Below are positions 49,367 to 57,403 of a stretch of 64,000 nt of DNA, in pieces; the stretch's first letter is position 1; each line of letters begins with the position of its first letter. Below the pieces are notes generated by a model. That model had not been told where the DNA came from and searched no databases. It was given only the letters and a program-made list of their open reading frames with translations. Made by a program: the position numbers and the translations under genes. Source of the stretch: Acidimicrobiaceae bacterium (GTDB lineage Bacteria > Actinomycetota > Acidimicrobiia > Acidimicrobiales > RAAP-2); the NCBI GenBank assembly GCA_027451285.1, contig DAIDJP010000056.1, forward strand, positions 41,002 through 105,001, in the 5' to 3' direction.

Positions 49367-49840
49367 CTAGAGCGCCTTTCGCATCTGCATCGTCTTGACC
49401 TCGTAGCCCGACGTCTCGTAAAGGGAGCGAGCGACCGCATTGGTGCCAAAGACGTTGAGGCCCAGGTACGTGGCGCCCGCCCGGCGCGCCTCGTCCTCGG
49501 CCGCGTCGAGCAGGAGCCGTCCGTAGCCTCGTCCGCGCAGGTCCGCTGACACCTCGATGTCGTAGATCCACGCCTCGCCGGTGGTCGAGATGCGCGGCTC
49601 GAGGTTCAGCCAGACGTATCCCACGCGGACGTCGCCGTCGAAGGCGTTGAGAATGGACATCCCGGGGGTGTCGCCGCCCTGGGGCAGGATCCGAGCGGTC
49701 TCGGCGCGACCGAGTTCTGCCGCGGACTCTTCGGGCCAGTTGCCCGCCGCGACCTGCTCGGCCGCGAACTCGCTCGCCGTGCGCGCGATCAGTTCCTCGA
49801 CCTCGTGGGTGGTCATGGGGCTCAGCGTCAACCTGTTCAT
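49367..49840 (-). CDS. GNAT N-acetyltransferase
   Basis: 157 residues from ATG 49840; ATG 49852 is an alternative, but TATGTT sits 7 bases upstream of 49840, which fits the leaderless pattern. The acetyl-CoA site is IYDIEVSADLRGRGYGRLLLDAAEDEAR, followed by YLGLNVFGTNAVARSLYETSGYEV. Substrate unknown. It is convergent with the permease gene. Confidence 0.85.
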   Translation of the reverse strand: MNRLTLSPMTTHEVEELIARTASEFAAEQVAAGNWPEESAAELGRAETARILPQGGDTPGMSILNAFDGDVRVGYVWLNLEPRISTTGEAWIYDIEVSADLRGRGYGRLLLDAAEDEARRAGATYLGLNVFGTNAVARSLYETSGYEVKTMQMRKAL

Positions 49841-49847
49841 CAGGCCG

Positions 49848-49853
49848 AACATA
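49848..49853 (-). promoter_or_regulatory. Leaderless -10 (TATGTT) of the GNAT gene
   Basis: Minus-strand TATGTT, 7 bases before ATG 49840. Confidence 0.4.
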
Positions 49854-49920
49854 GCCCGGGGTCGTCGTCGCGAGGGGGAGAGCGCCTGTCCCGAGAGGGT
49901 GTCTCAAGATTTCGCGTTCC

Positions 49921-49938
49921 GTTCACCTGTTGTTCACC
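49921..49938 (+). promoter_or_regulatory. PHO-box-like 11-base direct repeats
   Basis: GTTCACC occurs at 49921-49927 and 49932-49938, exactly 11 bases apart, as GTTCACCTGTTGTTCACCC. This is the direct-repeat unit bound by PhoP-type regulators in actinobacteria. A TAATAG -10-like sequence follows at 49942-49947, so the repeats cover the -35 region. The next gene is a phosphate-type transporter 66 bases downstream. PhoP itself is not in the window. Confidence 0.7.
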
Positions 49939-50003
49939 CATTTAATAGGAATCCGTCACGTGGCGATGGAACACTCGAAGGCGGCGGAGTCGGAGGAGTG
50001 AGT

Positions 50004-51473
50004 GTGACCAGTAGCGACCTAGACCGATTCGTGGCCGAGGGCGAGATCCCCCAGACCGGGCTCGCCGCATCGGGCCAGACCGTGAGTGACCTGCTCGACG
50101 AGGCGCCGCGCAGCCGCTTCCATCGCCGGGCCGTCGTCATCTCGGGCATGGGATTCTTCACCGACGCCTACGACCTCTTCGTCATCGGCACGGTCGCGGC
50201 GATCCTCAAGGCGCAGTGGAACTTGTCGACGACCCAGACCAGCTGGGTCACGGGCGGTGCGATCCTCGGGGCCTTCGTCGGGGCCTTCGTGTTCGGACGA
50301 CTGGCCGACGTCTTCGGCCGCAAGACCGTCTACACCACGGTGGCCGCCATCATGATCGTGGGTGCGCTGGCCTCGGCGGTCGCGCCGAGCTTCTTGACCC
50401 TCGTGATCGCGCGACTCTTCCTTGGACTGGGCATCGGCGGCGACTACCCGGTGTCGGCAGTTCTCATGAGCGAGTACGCGAACCGCGCGGACCGCGGGCG
50501 ACTGGTGGGCCTGGTCTTTTCGATGCAGGCCCTCGGGTTAATCGTGGGACCTCTCGTCGGCCTGACCCTCCTCGCGTCGGGAACCTCGGACAACCTGACC
50601 TGGCGTATCATGCTCGGCCTCGGCGCGGTGCCCGCGGCCGCGGTGATCTACCTGCGCGCCAAGATGCCCGAGTCGCCGCGCTTCAAGGCGACGGTCAAGG
50701 GCCAGCACGAGCAGGCGGCCAAGGAGCTGCACAGCTTCGCGGCCGGCGCGATCACCGCGGCCCAGGCGTCGGGAACTGCGCGCGAGCGCCTGAGCCTGCG
50801 TCAGTTCGTGACGAATCCGCGCATGCTCTCGCTCATGGTGGGCACGGCGGGCGCGTGGTTCCTCTTTGACTACGCCTACTACGGCAACACCATCTCGCTA
50901 CCGAGCATCCTGCTCGAGGTCTCGCCCAACGCGACCATGATCGACAAGCTCCTCCTGACCCTGGCGATCTTCATCGTGTTCGCGGTGCCGGGATACCTGC
51001 TCGCGGTCTGGCGGATCGACCGCATCGGCCATCGCAAGCTCCAGCTCATCGGCTTCGCCGTGATGGCGGCGTGCTTCGCCCTGCTCGGCGCCGTACCGGT
51101 TCTCACGACCGCGGTGGTGCCCTTCGTGGCGATCTTCGGATTTAGCTACCTCTTCACCGAGTTCGGTCCCAACACCACCACCTTCGTGCTGCCCTCGGAG
51201 GTCTTTCCGGTGGAGATGCGCACGACCGGCCACGGCATCGCGGCCGGCATCGGCAAGTTCGGCGCCTTCGTCGGGGTGTTCCTGGTACCTCAGCTTCAGG
51301 CCCACGTGGGCCTGCGCGGCATGCTGATCGTCTCGGCGATCTCGGCGGCGCTCGGTCTGCTGGTCACCCTGATCCTGCCCGAACCCGCCTCGCGATCCCT
51401 CGAGGAGGTCTCGGGCGAGCGCCACCCGAACTTCACCGCCCCCAAGAAGTTTGCGGCCCCCGTCACGCCCTAG
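50004..51473 (+). CDS. MFS transporter, PHS-type (probable inorganic phosphate:H+ symporter)
   Basis: 489 residues, twelve predicted helices. The PHS-family signature is read in GMGFFTDAYDLFVIGTV, GRLADVFGRKTVY, FLGLGIGGDYPVSAVLMSEYANRADRGRLVGLVFSMQALG and FGPNTTTFVLPSEVFPVEMR; this is the Pho84-like subgroup of the major facilitator superfamily. GTG 50004 has GGAGGAG at 49992-49998; GTG 49998 is an alternative. The PHO-box upstream supports phosphate as substrate. It carries a TTA codon at 50538-50540. Confidence 0.88.
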   Translation: MTSSDLDRFVAEGEIPQTGLAASGQTVSDLLDEAPRSRFHRRAVVISGMGFFTDAYDLFVIGTVAAILKAQWNLSTTQTSWVTGGAILGAFVGAFVFGRLADVFGRKTVYTTVAAIMIVGALASAVAPSFLTLVIARLFLGLGIGGDYPVSAVLMSEYANRADRGRLVGLVFSMQALGLIVGPLVGLTLLASGTSDNLTWRIMLGLGAVPAAAVIYLRAKMPESPRFKATVKGQHEQAAKELHSFAAGAITAAQASGTARERLSLRQFVTNPRMLSLMVGTAGAWFLFDYAYYGNTISLPSILLEVSPNATMIDKLLLTLAIFIVFAVPGYLLAVWRIDRIGHRKLQLIGFAVMAACFALLGAVPVLTTAVVPFVAIFGFSYLFTEFGPNTTTFVLPSEVFPVEMRTTGHGIAAGIGKFGAFVGVFLVPQLQAHVGLRGMLIVSAISAALGLLVTLILPEPASRSLEEVSGERHPNFTAPKKFAAPVTP

Positions 51474-51501
51474 TCGTTATGGGCCTTCTCGGCCACTAGG
51501 G
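51468..51501. terminator. Hairpin after the phosphate transporter
   Basis: CCCTAGT (51468-51474) pairs with ACTAGGG (51495-51501), with GGCC-TTCTC-GGCC inside. There is no clear T-run, so intrinsic termination is uncertain. It lies across the transporter stop codon and before the dienelactone hydrolase. Confidence 0.35.
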
Positions 51502-51532
51502 TCGCATCGATTCGAACTGGCAAAGGAGACCC

Positions 51533-52273
51533 ATGACGAGCGACCTGCACGCGTACACGACGGAAATCTCGGGATTCGCCGGCGACCCGATCGAGGTCTA
51601 CGCCGCGGTTCCCGACGGCGCATCCTTCGGCTCGGTCGCGGTGATTCACCACATGCCGGGCTTCGACGAGCAGACCAAGGAGATCGTGCGCAAGTTCGCC
51701 GCGCACGGCTACGGCGCCGCGATGGCCAACCTCTACAGCCGTGAGGCGCCCGGCGCCAGTCCCGATGACGCCGCCGCGGCCGCGCGGGCCCGCGGCGGCG
51801 TGCCCGACGAGCGCCTGGTCGGTGACGTCGCGGCGGTGGCGGACTTCCTGCGCGCCCAGAGCGGCTCCAACGGCAAGGTCGGCGTCATCGGCTACTGCTC
51901 CGGCGGGCGCCAGAGCGTGCTCGCGGCCTGCTCGCTCGACCTCGACGCCGCGGTGGACTGCTACGGCGCCTTCGTGGTGGTGGATCCGCCCTCGGATCAC
52001 CCCCTGTCGACCGTCTCGGCCCTGACCCCGATCCTCGGGAACCTGTCGTGCCCGCTGCTCGGCCTCTTCGGCGCCGATGACCAGTACCCGTCGCCCGAGC
52101 AGACCGAGACGCTGCGGGCTCTCCTCACCGAGCACGCCAAGGAGTTCGAGTTCCACACCTTCGAGGGCGCGGGACACGCCTTCTTCGCGGTCGAGCGCCC
52201 CTCGTACCGGCCCGAGGCCGCCGTGGCGGGCTGGAACCTCATCTGGGACTTCTTCGGCCGCCACCTCAGCTAG
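51533..52273 (+). CDS. Dienelactone hydrolase family protein
   Basis: 246 residues. Alpha/beta hydrolase with a Cys nucleophile: VIHHMPGFDEQT, nucleophile elbow GYCSGGRQS, Asp in FGADDQYPSPEQ and His in GAGHAFFAVERPSY. These are the DLH catalytic triad. It could open dienelactones from chlorocatechol or related aromatic degradation, but no such pathway genes are adjacent, so the true substrate may differ. Start ATG has AAAGGAG upstream. It is followed by the DUF6295 gene with an 8-base gap. Confidence 0.9.
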   Translation: MTSDLHAYTTEISGFAGDPIEVYAAVPDGASFGSVAVIHHMPGFDEQTKEIVRKFAAHGYGAAMANLYSREAPGASPDDAAAAARARGGVPDERLVGDVAAVADFLRAQSGSNGKVGVIGYCSGGRQSVLAACSLDLDAAVDCYGAFVVVDPPSDHPLSTVSALTPILGNLSCPLLGLFGADDQYPSPEQTETLRALLTEHAKEFEFHTFEGAGHAFFAVERPSYRPEAAVAGWNLIWDFFGRHLS

Positions 52274-52281
52274 GAGACGCC

Positions 52282-52548
52282 ATGTGCACCTACAACACCG
52301 AGACCCTCGAGCTGACCGGTAGCGCGAAGGGCGCCACCGGATGGTTTCGCGCGACGAACGCGTCGGTCTACTTCGACCACCCGGTCCATCACCCGGCCGG
52401 TCACGCCCTGATGATCGACGTCCTCAACCCCGAGTGCGGCGCGGGCGCGCGCGTGGGCCTCGAGCTCGACGCCGACTCGGCCCGGGCGCTGGCCGAGGCG
52501 ATCCTGCGCACGCTGGCGTCGGTGCCGGCACAGCTCATCGAGCACTGA
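52282..52548 (+). CDS. DUF6295 small protein
   Basis: 88 residues starting MCTYNTETLELTGSAKG, with ATGWFRATNASVYFDHPVHHP and VLNPECGAGARVGLELDADSARALAEAI. The MCTY, GWF and YFDHPVH motifs match the DUF6295 family, which I have seen associated with dienelactone hydrolases. Function unknown. ATG 52282 follows the DLH stop by 8 bases with GGAG in between, consistent with co-translation. Confidence 0.8.
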   Translation: MCTYNTETLELTGSAKGATGWFRATNASVYFDHPVHHPAGHALMIDVLNPECGAGARVGLELDADSARALAEAILRTLASVPAQLIEH

Positions 52549-53580
52549 TCAGCGAGAGGCCACGTCGCGCCAGAGGTCGATGCCGCCCTCGACCGCGAAG
52601 TGGTCGATCCGCTCGAGTTCCTCTTTCGTGAACTCGAGGGCGTTGAGCGCGTCGAGGTTCGCGTCGAGTTGGGCGAGCGAGCTCGCGCCGATCAGTGAGG
52701 ACGTGACGCGCGGGTCGCGCAGCGTCCAGGCGATGGCCATCTGCGCGAGGGACTGGCCGCGCGCGGCGGCGATGTCGTTCAGGGCGCGGATGCGCGCGAG
52801 GTTGGACTCGTTCAGCATGTCGCGCGACAGGGAGTCGGCACGTGCGGCCCGCGAGTCGGCGGGCACCCCGTCGAGGTAGCGGTCGGTGAGAAGCCCCTGG
52901 GCCAGCGGTGAGAACGCGATGCAGCCCACGCCCTCACGCTCGAGCACGTCGAGGAGGCGATCGTCCTCGATCCAGCGATTGAGCATCGAGTACGACGGCT
53001 GGTGGATCAACAGGGGGGTACCCAGGTCGCGCAGGATCGCGGCCGCTTCGGCGGTGCGCGCCGGCGAGTAGGAGGAGATGCCCACGTAGAGGGCCTTGCC
53101 CGAGCGAACCGCGTGGTCGAGCGCGCCCATCGTCTCCTCGAGCGGCGTGGTCGCGTCGAAGTGATGGTGATAGAAGATGTCCACGTAGTCGAGCCCCAGG
53201 CGCGCGAGGCTCTGGTCGAGGCTGGCGAGGAGGTACTTGCGCGAGCCGAGGTCGCCGTAGGGGCCGGGCCACATGTCCCATCCGGCCTTGGTCGAGATGA
53301 CGAGCTCGTCGCGCAGTCCGGCGAAGTCGCTCGCCAGGATGCGTCCGAAGTTGCTCTCGGCGCTGCCGTAGGGCGGGCCGTAGTTGTTGGCCAGGTCGAA
53401 GTGGGTGACGCCGCGATCGAAGGCGCGGCGCAGGATGGCCCGCTGGTTCTCTAGGGGCCGGTCGTCACCGAAGTTGTGCCACAGGCCCAGCGAGATCGGG
53501 GGTAGGAGCAGTCCGCTGAGGCCCACGCGGCGAAACGGGGCATCGAGGTAGCGCTGGGGATTGGGGACATAGTCGGACAT
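52549..53580 (-). CDS. Aldo/keto reductase (YghZ-like)
   Basis: 343 residues. A (beta/alpha)8 NADPH-dependent reductase: catalytic Tyr in NNYGPPYGSAE, Lys in ISTKAGWDMWPGPYG, His in IFYHHHFDATTPLEET, and C-terminal NADPH residues near SSLIGASSLAQLDANL. The YghZ subgroup reduces methylglyoxal or glyceraldehyde-3-P enantiomers in E. coli; the substrate here is not proven. ATG 53580 has TACCCT 6 bases upstream. It converges with DUF6295 end-to-end. Confidence 0.92.
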   Translation of the reverse strand: MSDYVPNPQRYLDAPFRRVGLSGLLLPPISLGLWHNFGDDRPLENQRAILRRAFDRGVTHFDLANNYGPPYGSAESNFGRILASDFAGLRDELVISTKAGWDMWPGPYGDLGSRKYLLASLDQSLARLGLDYVDIFYHHHFDATTPLEETMGALDHAVRSGKALYVGISSYSPARTAEAAAILRDLGTPLLIHQPSYSMLNRWIEDDRLLDVLEREGVGCIAFSPLAQGLLTDRYLDGVPADSRAARADSLSRDMLNESNLARIRALNDIAAARGQSLAQMAIAWTLRDPRVTSSLIGASSLAQLDANLDALNALEFTKEELERIDHFAVEGGIDLWRDVASR

Positions 53581-53586
53581 GACTCG

Positions 53587-53592
53587 AGGGTA
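53587..53592 (-). promoter_or_regulatory. Leaderless -10 (TACCCT) of the aldo/keto reductase
   Basis: Minus-strand TACCCT, 6 bases before ATG 53580. Confidence 0.5.
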
Positions 53593-53664
53593 TCGCCGAG
53601 CGTGGACGAGGACGGAGCCCAGGGCTATGGTGACCCCGACGAGGGATTCGACGGGGGGTGCGTC

Positions 53665-54297
53665 GTGTTCGAAAAGCACAAGGAGCGTCTCCACGAGAGC
53701 GAGGTGGCTCTCGCGAGCGCCGCGTGGAGCGATGAGGTGGCCGAGTTGCAGACGCTTCTCGCACTCGTCGACGCCACGGGGACGATCGAGAGCTCGGACG
53801 TGATCTTGCGTGGAGACGAAAGACTCCTGGGCCACATCACCAACGTTGGACTCATCGGCCAGGTGCGCGGACCGGGCCACTATCAGGGAGGGTCCCAGGG
53901 AATCTCGATCCCCGTCGGTTCACTCGGCGGACGCAGTGTGCGCTACCGGGTGGGTGCGACGCGCGGGCACTACGTCCAGGGCGCGACCTCGCCGGCCGCG
54001 GTCGATCATGGTTCGGTCTCGATCACGACCCAGCGGGTGATCTATCAGGGGGCGGCCAAGACCGCCGAGTGTCCCTTCGCGAAGGTCCTCGGCATTCAGC
54101 ACGCTCCGGGCGAGATCACCATCTCGGTGTCCAACCGCCAAAAGCCCACGGTCCTCTACTTCGGGCCGGAGCTCGATGACTGGGTGAGCAACCGACTCAA
54201 CCTCGCGTTGGCGATCTACGCGGGCCGATCTGACCAGGAGAGGGCCGAACTGCGCTCTCGTCTCGACGCGCTGCTCAAGTCCAAGCCGACGCTCTAG
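53665..54297 (+). CDS. PH/GRAM-like domain protein
   Basis: About 210 residues from GTG 53665, preceded by a purine-rich GGGGGGTG. A GTG at 53602 would extend it by 21 residues. The N-terminal helical part (about 1-65) leads to a beta-rich core with [55 protein letters not shown], which is the usual bacterial PH/GRAM pattern. A helical C-terminus ends in [10 protein letters not shown]. Function unknown. It is divergent from the aldo/keto reductase. Confidence 0.65.
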   Translation: MFEKHKERLHESEVALASAAWSDEVAELQTLLALVDATGTIESSDVILRGDERLLGHITNVGLIGQVRGPGHYQGGSQGISIPVGSLGGRSVRYRVGATRGHYVQGATSPAAVDHGSVSITTQRVIYQGAAKTAECPFAKVLGIQHAPGEITISVSNRQKPTVLYFGPELDDWVSNRLNLALAIYAGRSDQERAELRSRLDALLKSKPTL

Positions 54298-54356
54298 CCG
54301 TTGGATCCAGCGGTGCGAGTCGCCTGTGTCATCATGGCGTAGCGAAGGAGGTCACC

Positions 54357-55145
54357 CTGAAACCGACGGCCGCGTGGCTCATTGACATGGATGGCGTGCT
54401 GGTGCGAGAAGAGCACGCGATCGACGGGGCCGGCCGCTTCATCGGCGGACTCGAGCAGCGGGGGATCCCCTTTCTCGTCCTCACCAACAACTCGATGTAC
54501 ACCCGTCGCGATCTGGCCGCGCGACTCGTCGCCAACGGCGTGATGGTTCCCGAGGAGTCGATCTGGACGTCGGCGCTGGCCACGGCGCGATTTCTCGCCA
54601 ACCAGCGCCCCAACGGCAGCGCCTACGTGATCGGCGAGGCCGGTCTGACGACGGCGCTCTACGAGGCGGGTTACACCCAGACCGACCGCGCGCCGGACTA
54701 CGTGGTGCTCGGTGAGACGCGCACCTACAGCTTCGAACGCATTACGACGGCCGTGCGCCTCATTCGCGATGGGGCCCGTTTCATCGCCACGAATCCCGAT
54801 CCCACGGGGCCGAGCGCCGAAGGCCCACTGCCCGCGACCGGTTCCGTGGCGGCGTTGATCTCTCACGCGACCGGCACGACGCCCTATTTCGTCGGCAAAC
54901 CCAACCCGTTGATGATCCGCACGGCGCTCAATCGTCTCGGGGCGCATTCAGAGACCACGACGATGATCGGTGACCGCATGGACACCGACGTGCTCGCCGG
55001 ACTCGAGTCCGGACTGCAGACGGTGCTTGTCTTGAGCGGGGTGACTCAGAGCGAGGACATCGAGCGCCACCCCTACCGCCCGACGCGCGTGGTCACGTCG
55101 GTCGCGGTGCTCGCCGACGAGTTGGACGAGCTCGCACAGGCCTAG
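54357..55145 (+). CDS. HAD-superfamily phosphatase (NagD-like), apparent CTG start
   Basis: About 262 residues. HAD motifs: I in [11 protein letters not shown] near [13 protein letters not shown] and the C-terminal [15 protein letters not shown] (III/IV). This is the class IIA NagD/PNPase-like cap form. The first ATG (54387) would remove WLIDM and split motif I. In frame the only upstream candidate is CTG 54357, 5 bases after AAGGAGG (54345-54351). A sugar-phosphate or nucleotide phosphatase role is likely; substrate unknown. Confidence 0.83.
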   Translation: MKPTAAWLIDMDGVLVREEHAIDGAGRFIGGLEQRGIPFLVLTNNSMYTRRDLAARLVANGVMVPEESIWTSALATARFLANQRPNGSAYVIGEAGLTTALYEAGYTQTDRAPDYVVLGETRTYSFERITTAVRLIRDGARFIATNPDPTGPSAEGPLPATGSVAALISHATGTTPYFVGKPNPLMIRTALNRLGAHSETTTMIGDRMDTDVLAGLESGLQTVLVLSGVTQSEDIERHPYRPTRVVTSVAVLADELDELAQA

Positions 55146-55158
55146 ACCCGGGCCCACC

Positions 55159-55164
55159 TAGGCT
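55159..55164 (+). promoter_or_regulatory. Leaderless -10 (TAGGCT) of the DMT transporter
   Basis: TAGGCT lies 6 bases before GTG 55171. Confidence 0.5.
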
Positions 55165-55170
55165 CGCGAC

Positions 55171-56082
55171 GTGGTCATCGTGATGGCGCTCCTCGCCTCC
55201 TTCGCCAACGTGGTGGCGAGCGTGATGCAGCGCCTGGGGGTCGAGAACGCGCCGGCGGCGTCGGGACCCTCGCTGGGAATGGTTCGCCACATGATCCAAC
55301 GGCCGGTGTGGCTGGGCGGCTTGGTCATCATGTTCCTCGCCTACTGCGCGCAGGCCGTGGCGCTGCACCTGGGATCGCTCAGCATCGTCCAGCCCCTGCT
55401 GGTGAGCGAGTGGGTGCTGCTCGTCCTGGTGCTCTGGCTCTGGTACGGCACGTCACTGGCGCCGCGCGACCTGGCCGCGGCGGCGGCCACGGCGCTCGGG
55501 CTCGCGCTGTTTCTCGTAGTGGCCGATCCCCACGAGGGGTCGCGCGTGCCGAGCGCGGCCCTGTGGTGGGTGCTGGGCGGCGTCATCGCGATCACCATCG
55601 TCGCGCTGGTTCTCCTCGGGCGACGAGGACCCGCGTGGTGGCGCGCGATCGCCCTGGGTGCGGCGGCCTCGGTGGGCTTCTCGCTGGTCGCCGCGATCAC
55701 CAAGTCCCTGACGAACGAACTGGTCGTGGGCTGGGGGGCCGTGTTCGGTTCGTGGCAGGTCTACTCGCTGGCGCTCGTGGGCACGGTGTCCTTCGTCATC
55801 ATGCAGAGTGCCTTTCAGGTGGGGCCCTTCGGCGCTTCGCAGTCGTCGTTGATCCTCACGAATCCCTTCCTCTCGATCGTGATCGGTGCGCTGGCCTTTG
55901 ACGAGATCCTGCGCGGCGGCGTCGTGTACCGCACCCTCGAGGTCGCGAGCCTCGCGGTCATGGTCATCGGCGTCATCGGCCTGGCCACCTCGCCCCTCGT
56001 TGCGGGCGTGCACTCCGAAGACGACGGCACGCATCTCCTGGAGGGTCGGGGACTGCTCGCTCGCCGACGTGCGCACGACTAA
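55171..56082 (+). CDS. DMT-superfamily membrane transporter-like protein
   Basis: 303 residues, about nine hydrophobic helices. ALLASFANVVASVMQRLGVE, VWLGGLVIMFLAYCAQAVALHLGSLSIVQPLL and FQVGPFGASQSSLILTNPFLSIVIGALAFDE resemble the DMT/EamA and NIPA-type magnesium transporter folds. Substrate cannot be read. The GTG start is backed by a leaderless hexamer. It is last before an AT-rich gap. Confidence 0.75.
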   Translation: MVIVMALLASFANVVASVMQRLGVENAPAASGPSLGMVRHMIQRPVWLGGLVIMFLAYCAQAVALHLGSLSIVQPLLVSEWVLLVLVLWLWYGTSLAPRDLAAAAATALGLALFLVVADPHEGSRVPSAALWWVLGGVIAITIVALVLLGRRGPAWWRAIALGAAASVGFSLVAAITKSLTNELVVGWGAVFGSWQVYSLALVGTVSFVIMQSAFQVGPFGASQSSLILTNPFLSIVIGALAFDEILRGGVVYRTLEVASLAVMVIGVIGLATSPLVAGVHSEDDGTHLLEGRGLLARRRAHD

Positions 56083-56316
56083 TCGAATAATTACGCGCTG
56101 TTCGAACGGTTGATTGACACGCACATCTAGCCGTCTTCTTGTGAAAACCCTGAGAATTCCGTGTCGGAACGATTGGATTTAGAACATTGGCAGCGTCTGT
56201 TCAATCTGTTCGGTTCGAATTCACTATTCTTCATCAAATATGGAGATATTCCTTAGGGGCGGCGTAGCGTCGCGAGTACGGAATTCGCCATGGCGAACGA
56301 CTCTGTGGAGGAACTC
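56083..56316. other. AT-rich intergenic region, 234 bases
   Basis: This gap between the DMT transporter and the secreted protein is visibly richer in A and T than the surrounding DNA (for example CAAATATGGAGATATTCC). It contains a TTGACA hexamer at 56114-56119 and a small dyad AATAT-GGAG-ATATT at 56237-56250. I see no gene in it. It may be the regulatory region of the secreted protein or the border of an acquired segment. Confidence 0.5.
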
Positions 56317-56967
56317 ATGAAGAAGATATCGACTACGACAGCGTCCATTGCGATGTCACTCGGACTCGTCGTGGCACTCGGCGGCGGCGTGGCGATGGCG
56401 AGCGGCCACAGCGGTGGTTCTCACAAGCCGACGGGTGCTCTAGCGACGGGATCGGTGACGTGCACCATGCACGGTGTCGCGATCTTCGCCGCGAACGGTT
56501 CTCTGACAATACGTGGCAATATCACACCGTCACACGGGGCAGGTTGTACGGGCAAAGATGCAACTTCGAACACGATCAAGATTCGGATTGGGCACTTCTC
56601 GAGCCCGCTGACGAATTCGACGACGACTACGGTCACACCGGCACCGACGTCAACGGTCACCCAGACGTGCGCGTCGGTTCCCAATGGAACCCTGCCCGAC
56701 TTGGGTAACGGCACCATTGTCTGGAACTCTCGTCCGAAGTTTGCTCCTTCAACGGGAATCGGCTTCACAGGAGGCACCGCGAGCCCGAGCACGAGCACGA
56801 ACGGGCATCTTCTCATCGCCTACACCTCGGGCCAAGTTGGGGGCGGGTCGTTCATGGACGGCACCGCCACGTTGTCGCTGACGAGTCGCCAGACCCTGGC
56901 GCAGCTCCAGTCGCGCTGCGAGAGTGGTCGATTCGTGATCGCGGTCTCCGGGACGATCACTCTGTAA
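56317..56967 (+). CDS. Secreted Thr/Ser-rich protein, less GC-rich than neighbours
   Basis: 216 residues from ATG 56317, with GGAGGA 4 bases upstream; the upstream ATG 56290 lacks such a site. A clear signal peptide (MKKISTTTASIAMSLGLVVALGG) is followed by a Ser/Thr/Gly-rich domain with four cysteines and a Pro/Thr stretch (TTVTPAPTSTVTQTC). No recognised domain. Codon use has more A/T-ending codons than neighbours, suggesting transfer. A strong hairpin terminator follows. Confidence 0.7.
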   Translation: MKKISTTTASIAMSLGLVVALGGGVAMASGHSGGSHKPTGALATGSVTCTMHGVAIFAANGSLTIRGNITPSHGAGCTGKDATSNTIKIRIGHFSSPLTNSTTTTVTPAPTSTVTQTCASVPNGTLPDLGNGTIVWNSRPKFAPSTGIGFTGGTASPSTSTNGHLLIAYTSGQVGGGSFMDGTATLSLTSRQTLAQLQSRCESGRFVIAVSGTITL

Positions 56968-57015
56968 TTCACGCCGCCCAGGGCTCGCTGATTTCGATTA
57001 GCGGGGCCGTCGGTG

Positions 57016-57058
57016 CAACAAGGGAGGGCTGTTCGTGACGAACAGCCCTCCCTTGTTG
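57016..57058. terminator. Perfect 20-bp hairpin, bidirectional terminator candidate
   Basis: CAACAAGGGAGGGCTGTTCG (57016-57035) is followed by TGA and its exact reverse complement (57039-57058). The stem is 20 perfect base pairs. It ends the secreted-protein transcript and, on the other strand, the Cys-rich small gene. It has no long T-run, but the symmetry makes it a plausible two-way terminator or processing site. Confidence 0.7.
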
Positions 57059-57088
57059 TCGGAAACGACGCCCCCCGGGCCGACAGCC

Positions 57089-57274
57089 CTAACTGCCGAG
57101 GATGCGCCCGAGCCAGCCCTGGGAGAGGGACTTCTTGAACTTCGCGTCGAGGCCAGACTCCGCGCAGTTGCAGCGCTTGGCCTTGGGCACGCCCGCCAGC
57201 ACCTGGTTGACGTGTTGACCGCAGCCCGCCCACGTCGGCTTGCCGCACTTGCCGCAGTTGATTCGTCGACACAT
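57089..57274 (-). CDS. Cys-rich small protein (MCRRINC...CGKPTW...GCG family)
   Basis: 61 residues from ATG 57274. MCRRINCGKCGKPTWAGCG and then VPKAKRCNC give seven cysteines, a pattern of a small metal- or sulfur-binding family seen across actinobacteria. No enzymatic domain. A GTG at 57289 would add five residues. It is preceded by a promoter whose spacer is a CsoR-type palindrome, so copper, nickel or persulfide response is likely. Function itself is not assigned. Confidence 0.75.
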   Translation of the reverse strand: MCRRINCGKCGKPTWAGCGQHVNQVLAGVPKAKRCNCAESGLDAKFKKSLSQGWLGRILGS

Positions 57275-57308
57275 ATCTCGTCGCTCCACTCTTCCCAGTT
57301 GTCGAGAG

Positions 57309-57338
57309 ATCTTATACCCCTAGGGGTATAAGATTCAA
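57309..57338 (-). promoter_or_regulatory. CsoR/CstR-type palindromic operator inside a promoter
   Basis: A perfect 26-bp palindrome (57309-57334) has core TATACCCCTAGGGGTATA. On the minus strand it lies between TTGAAT (-35; 57333-57338) and TATAAG (-10; 57311-57316) with a 16-base spacer, so a bound repressor would block RNA polymerase. The Cys-rich small gene starts about 35 bases downstream. No CsoR-family gene is in the window. Confidence 0.7.
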
Positions 57339-57403
57339 CCGTCCGCCGCGACTGTGGCGAGAGGTGCTGCGTCTTCGGATGGGTGCGCGATGGCTTCCGT
57401 GGT

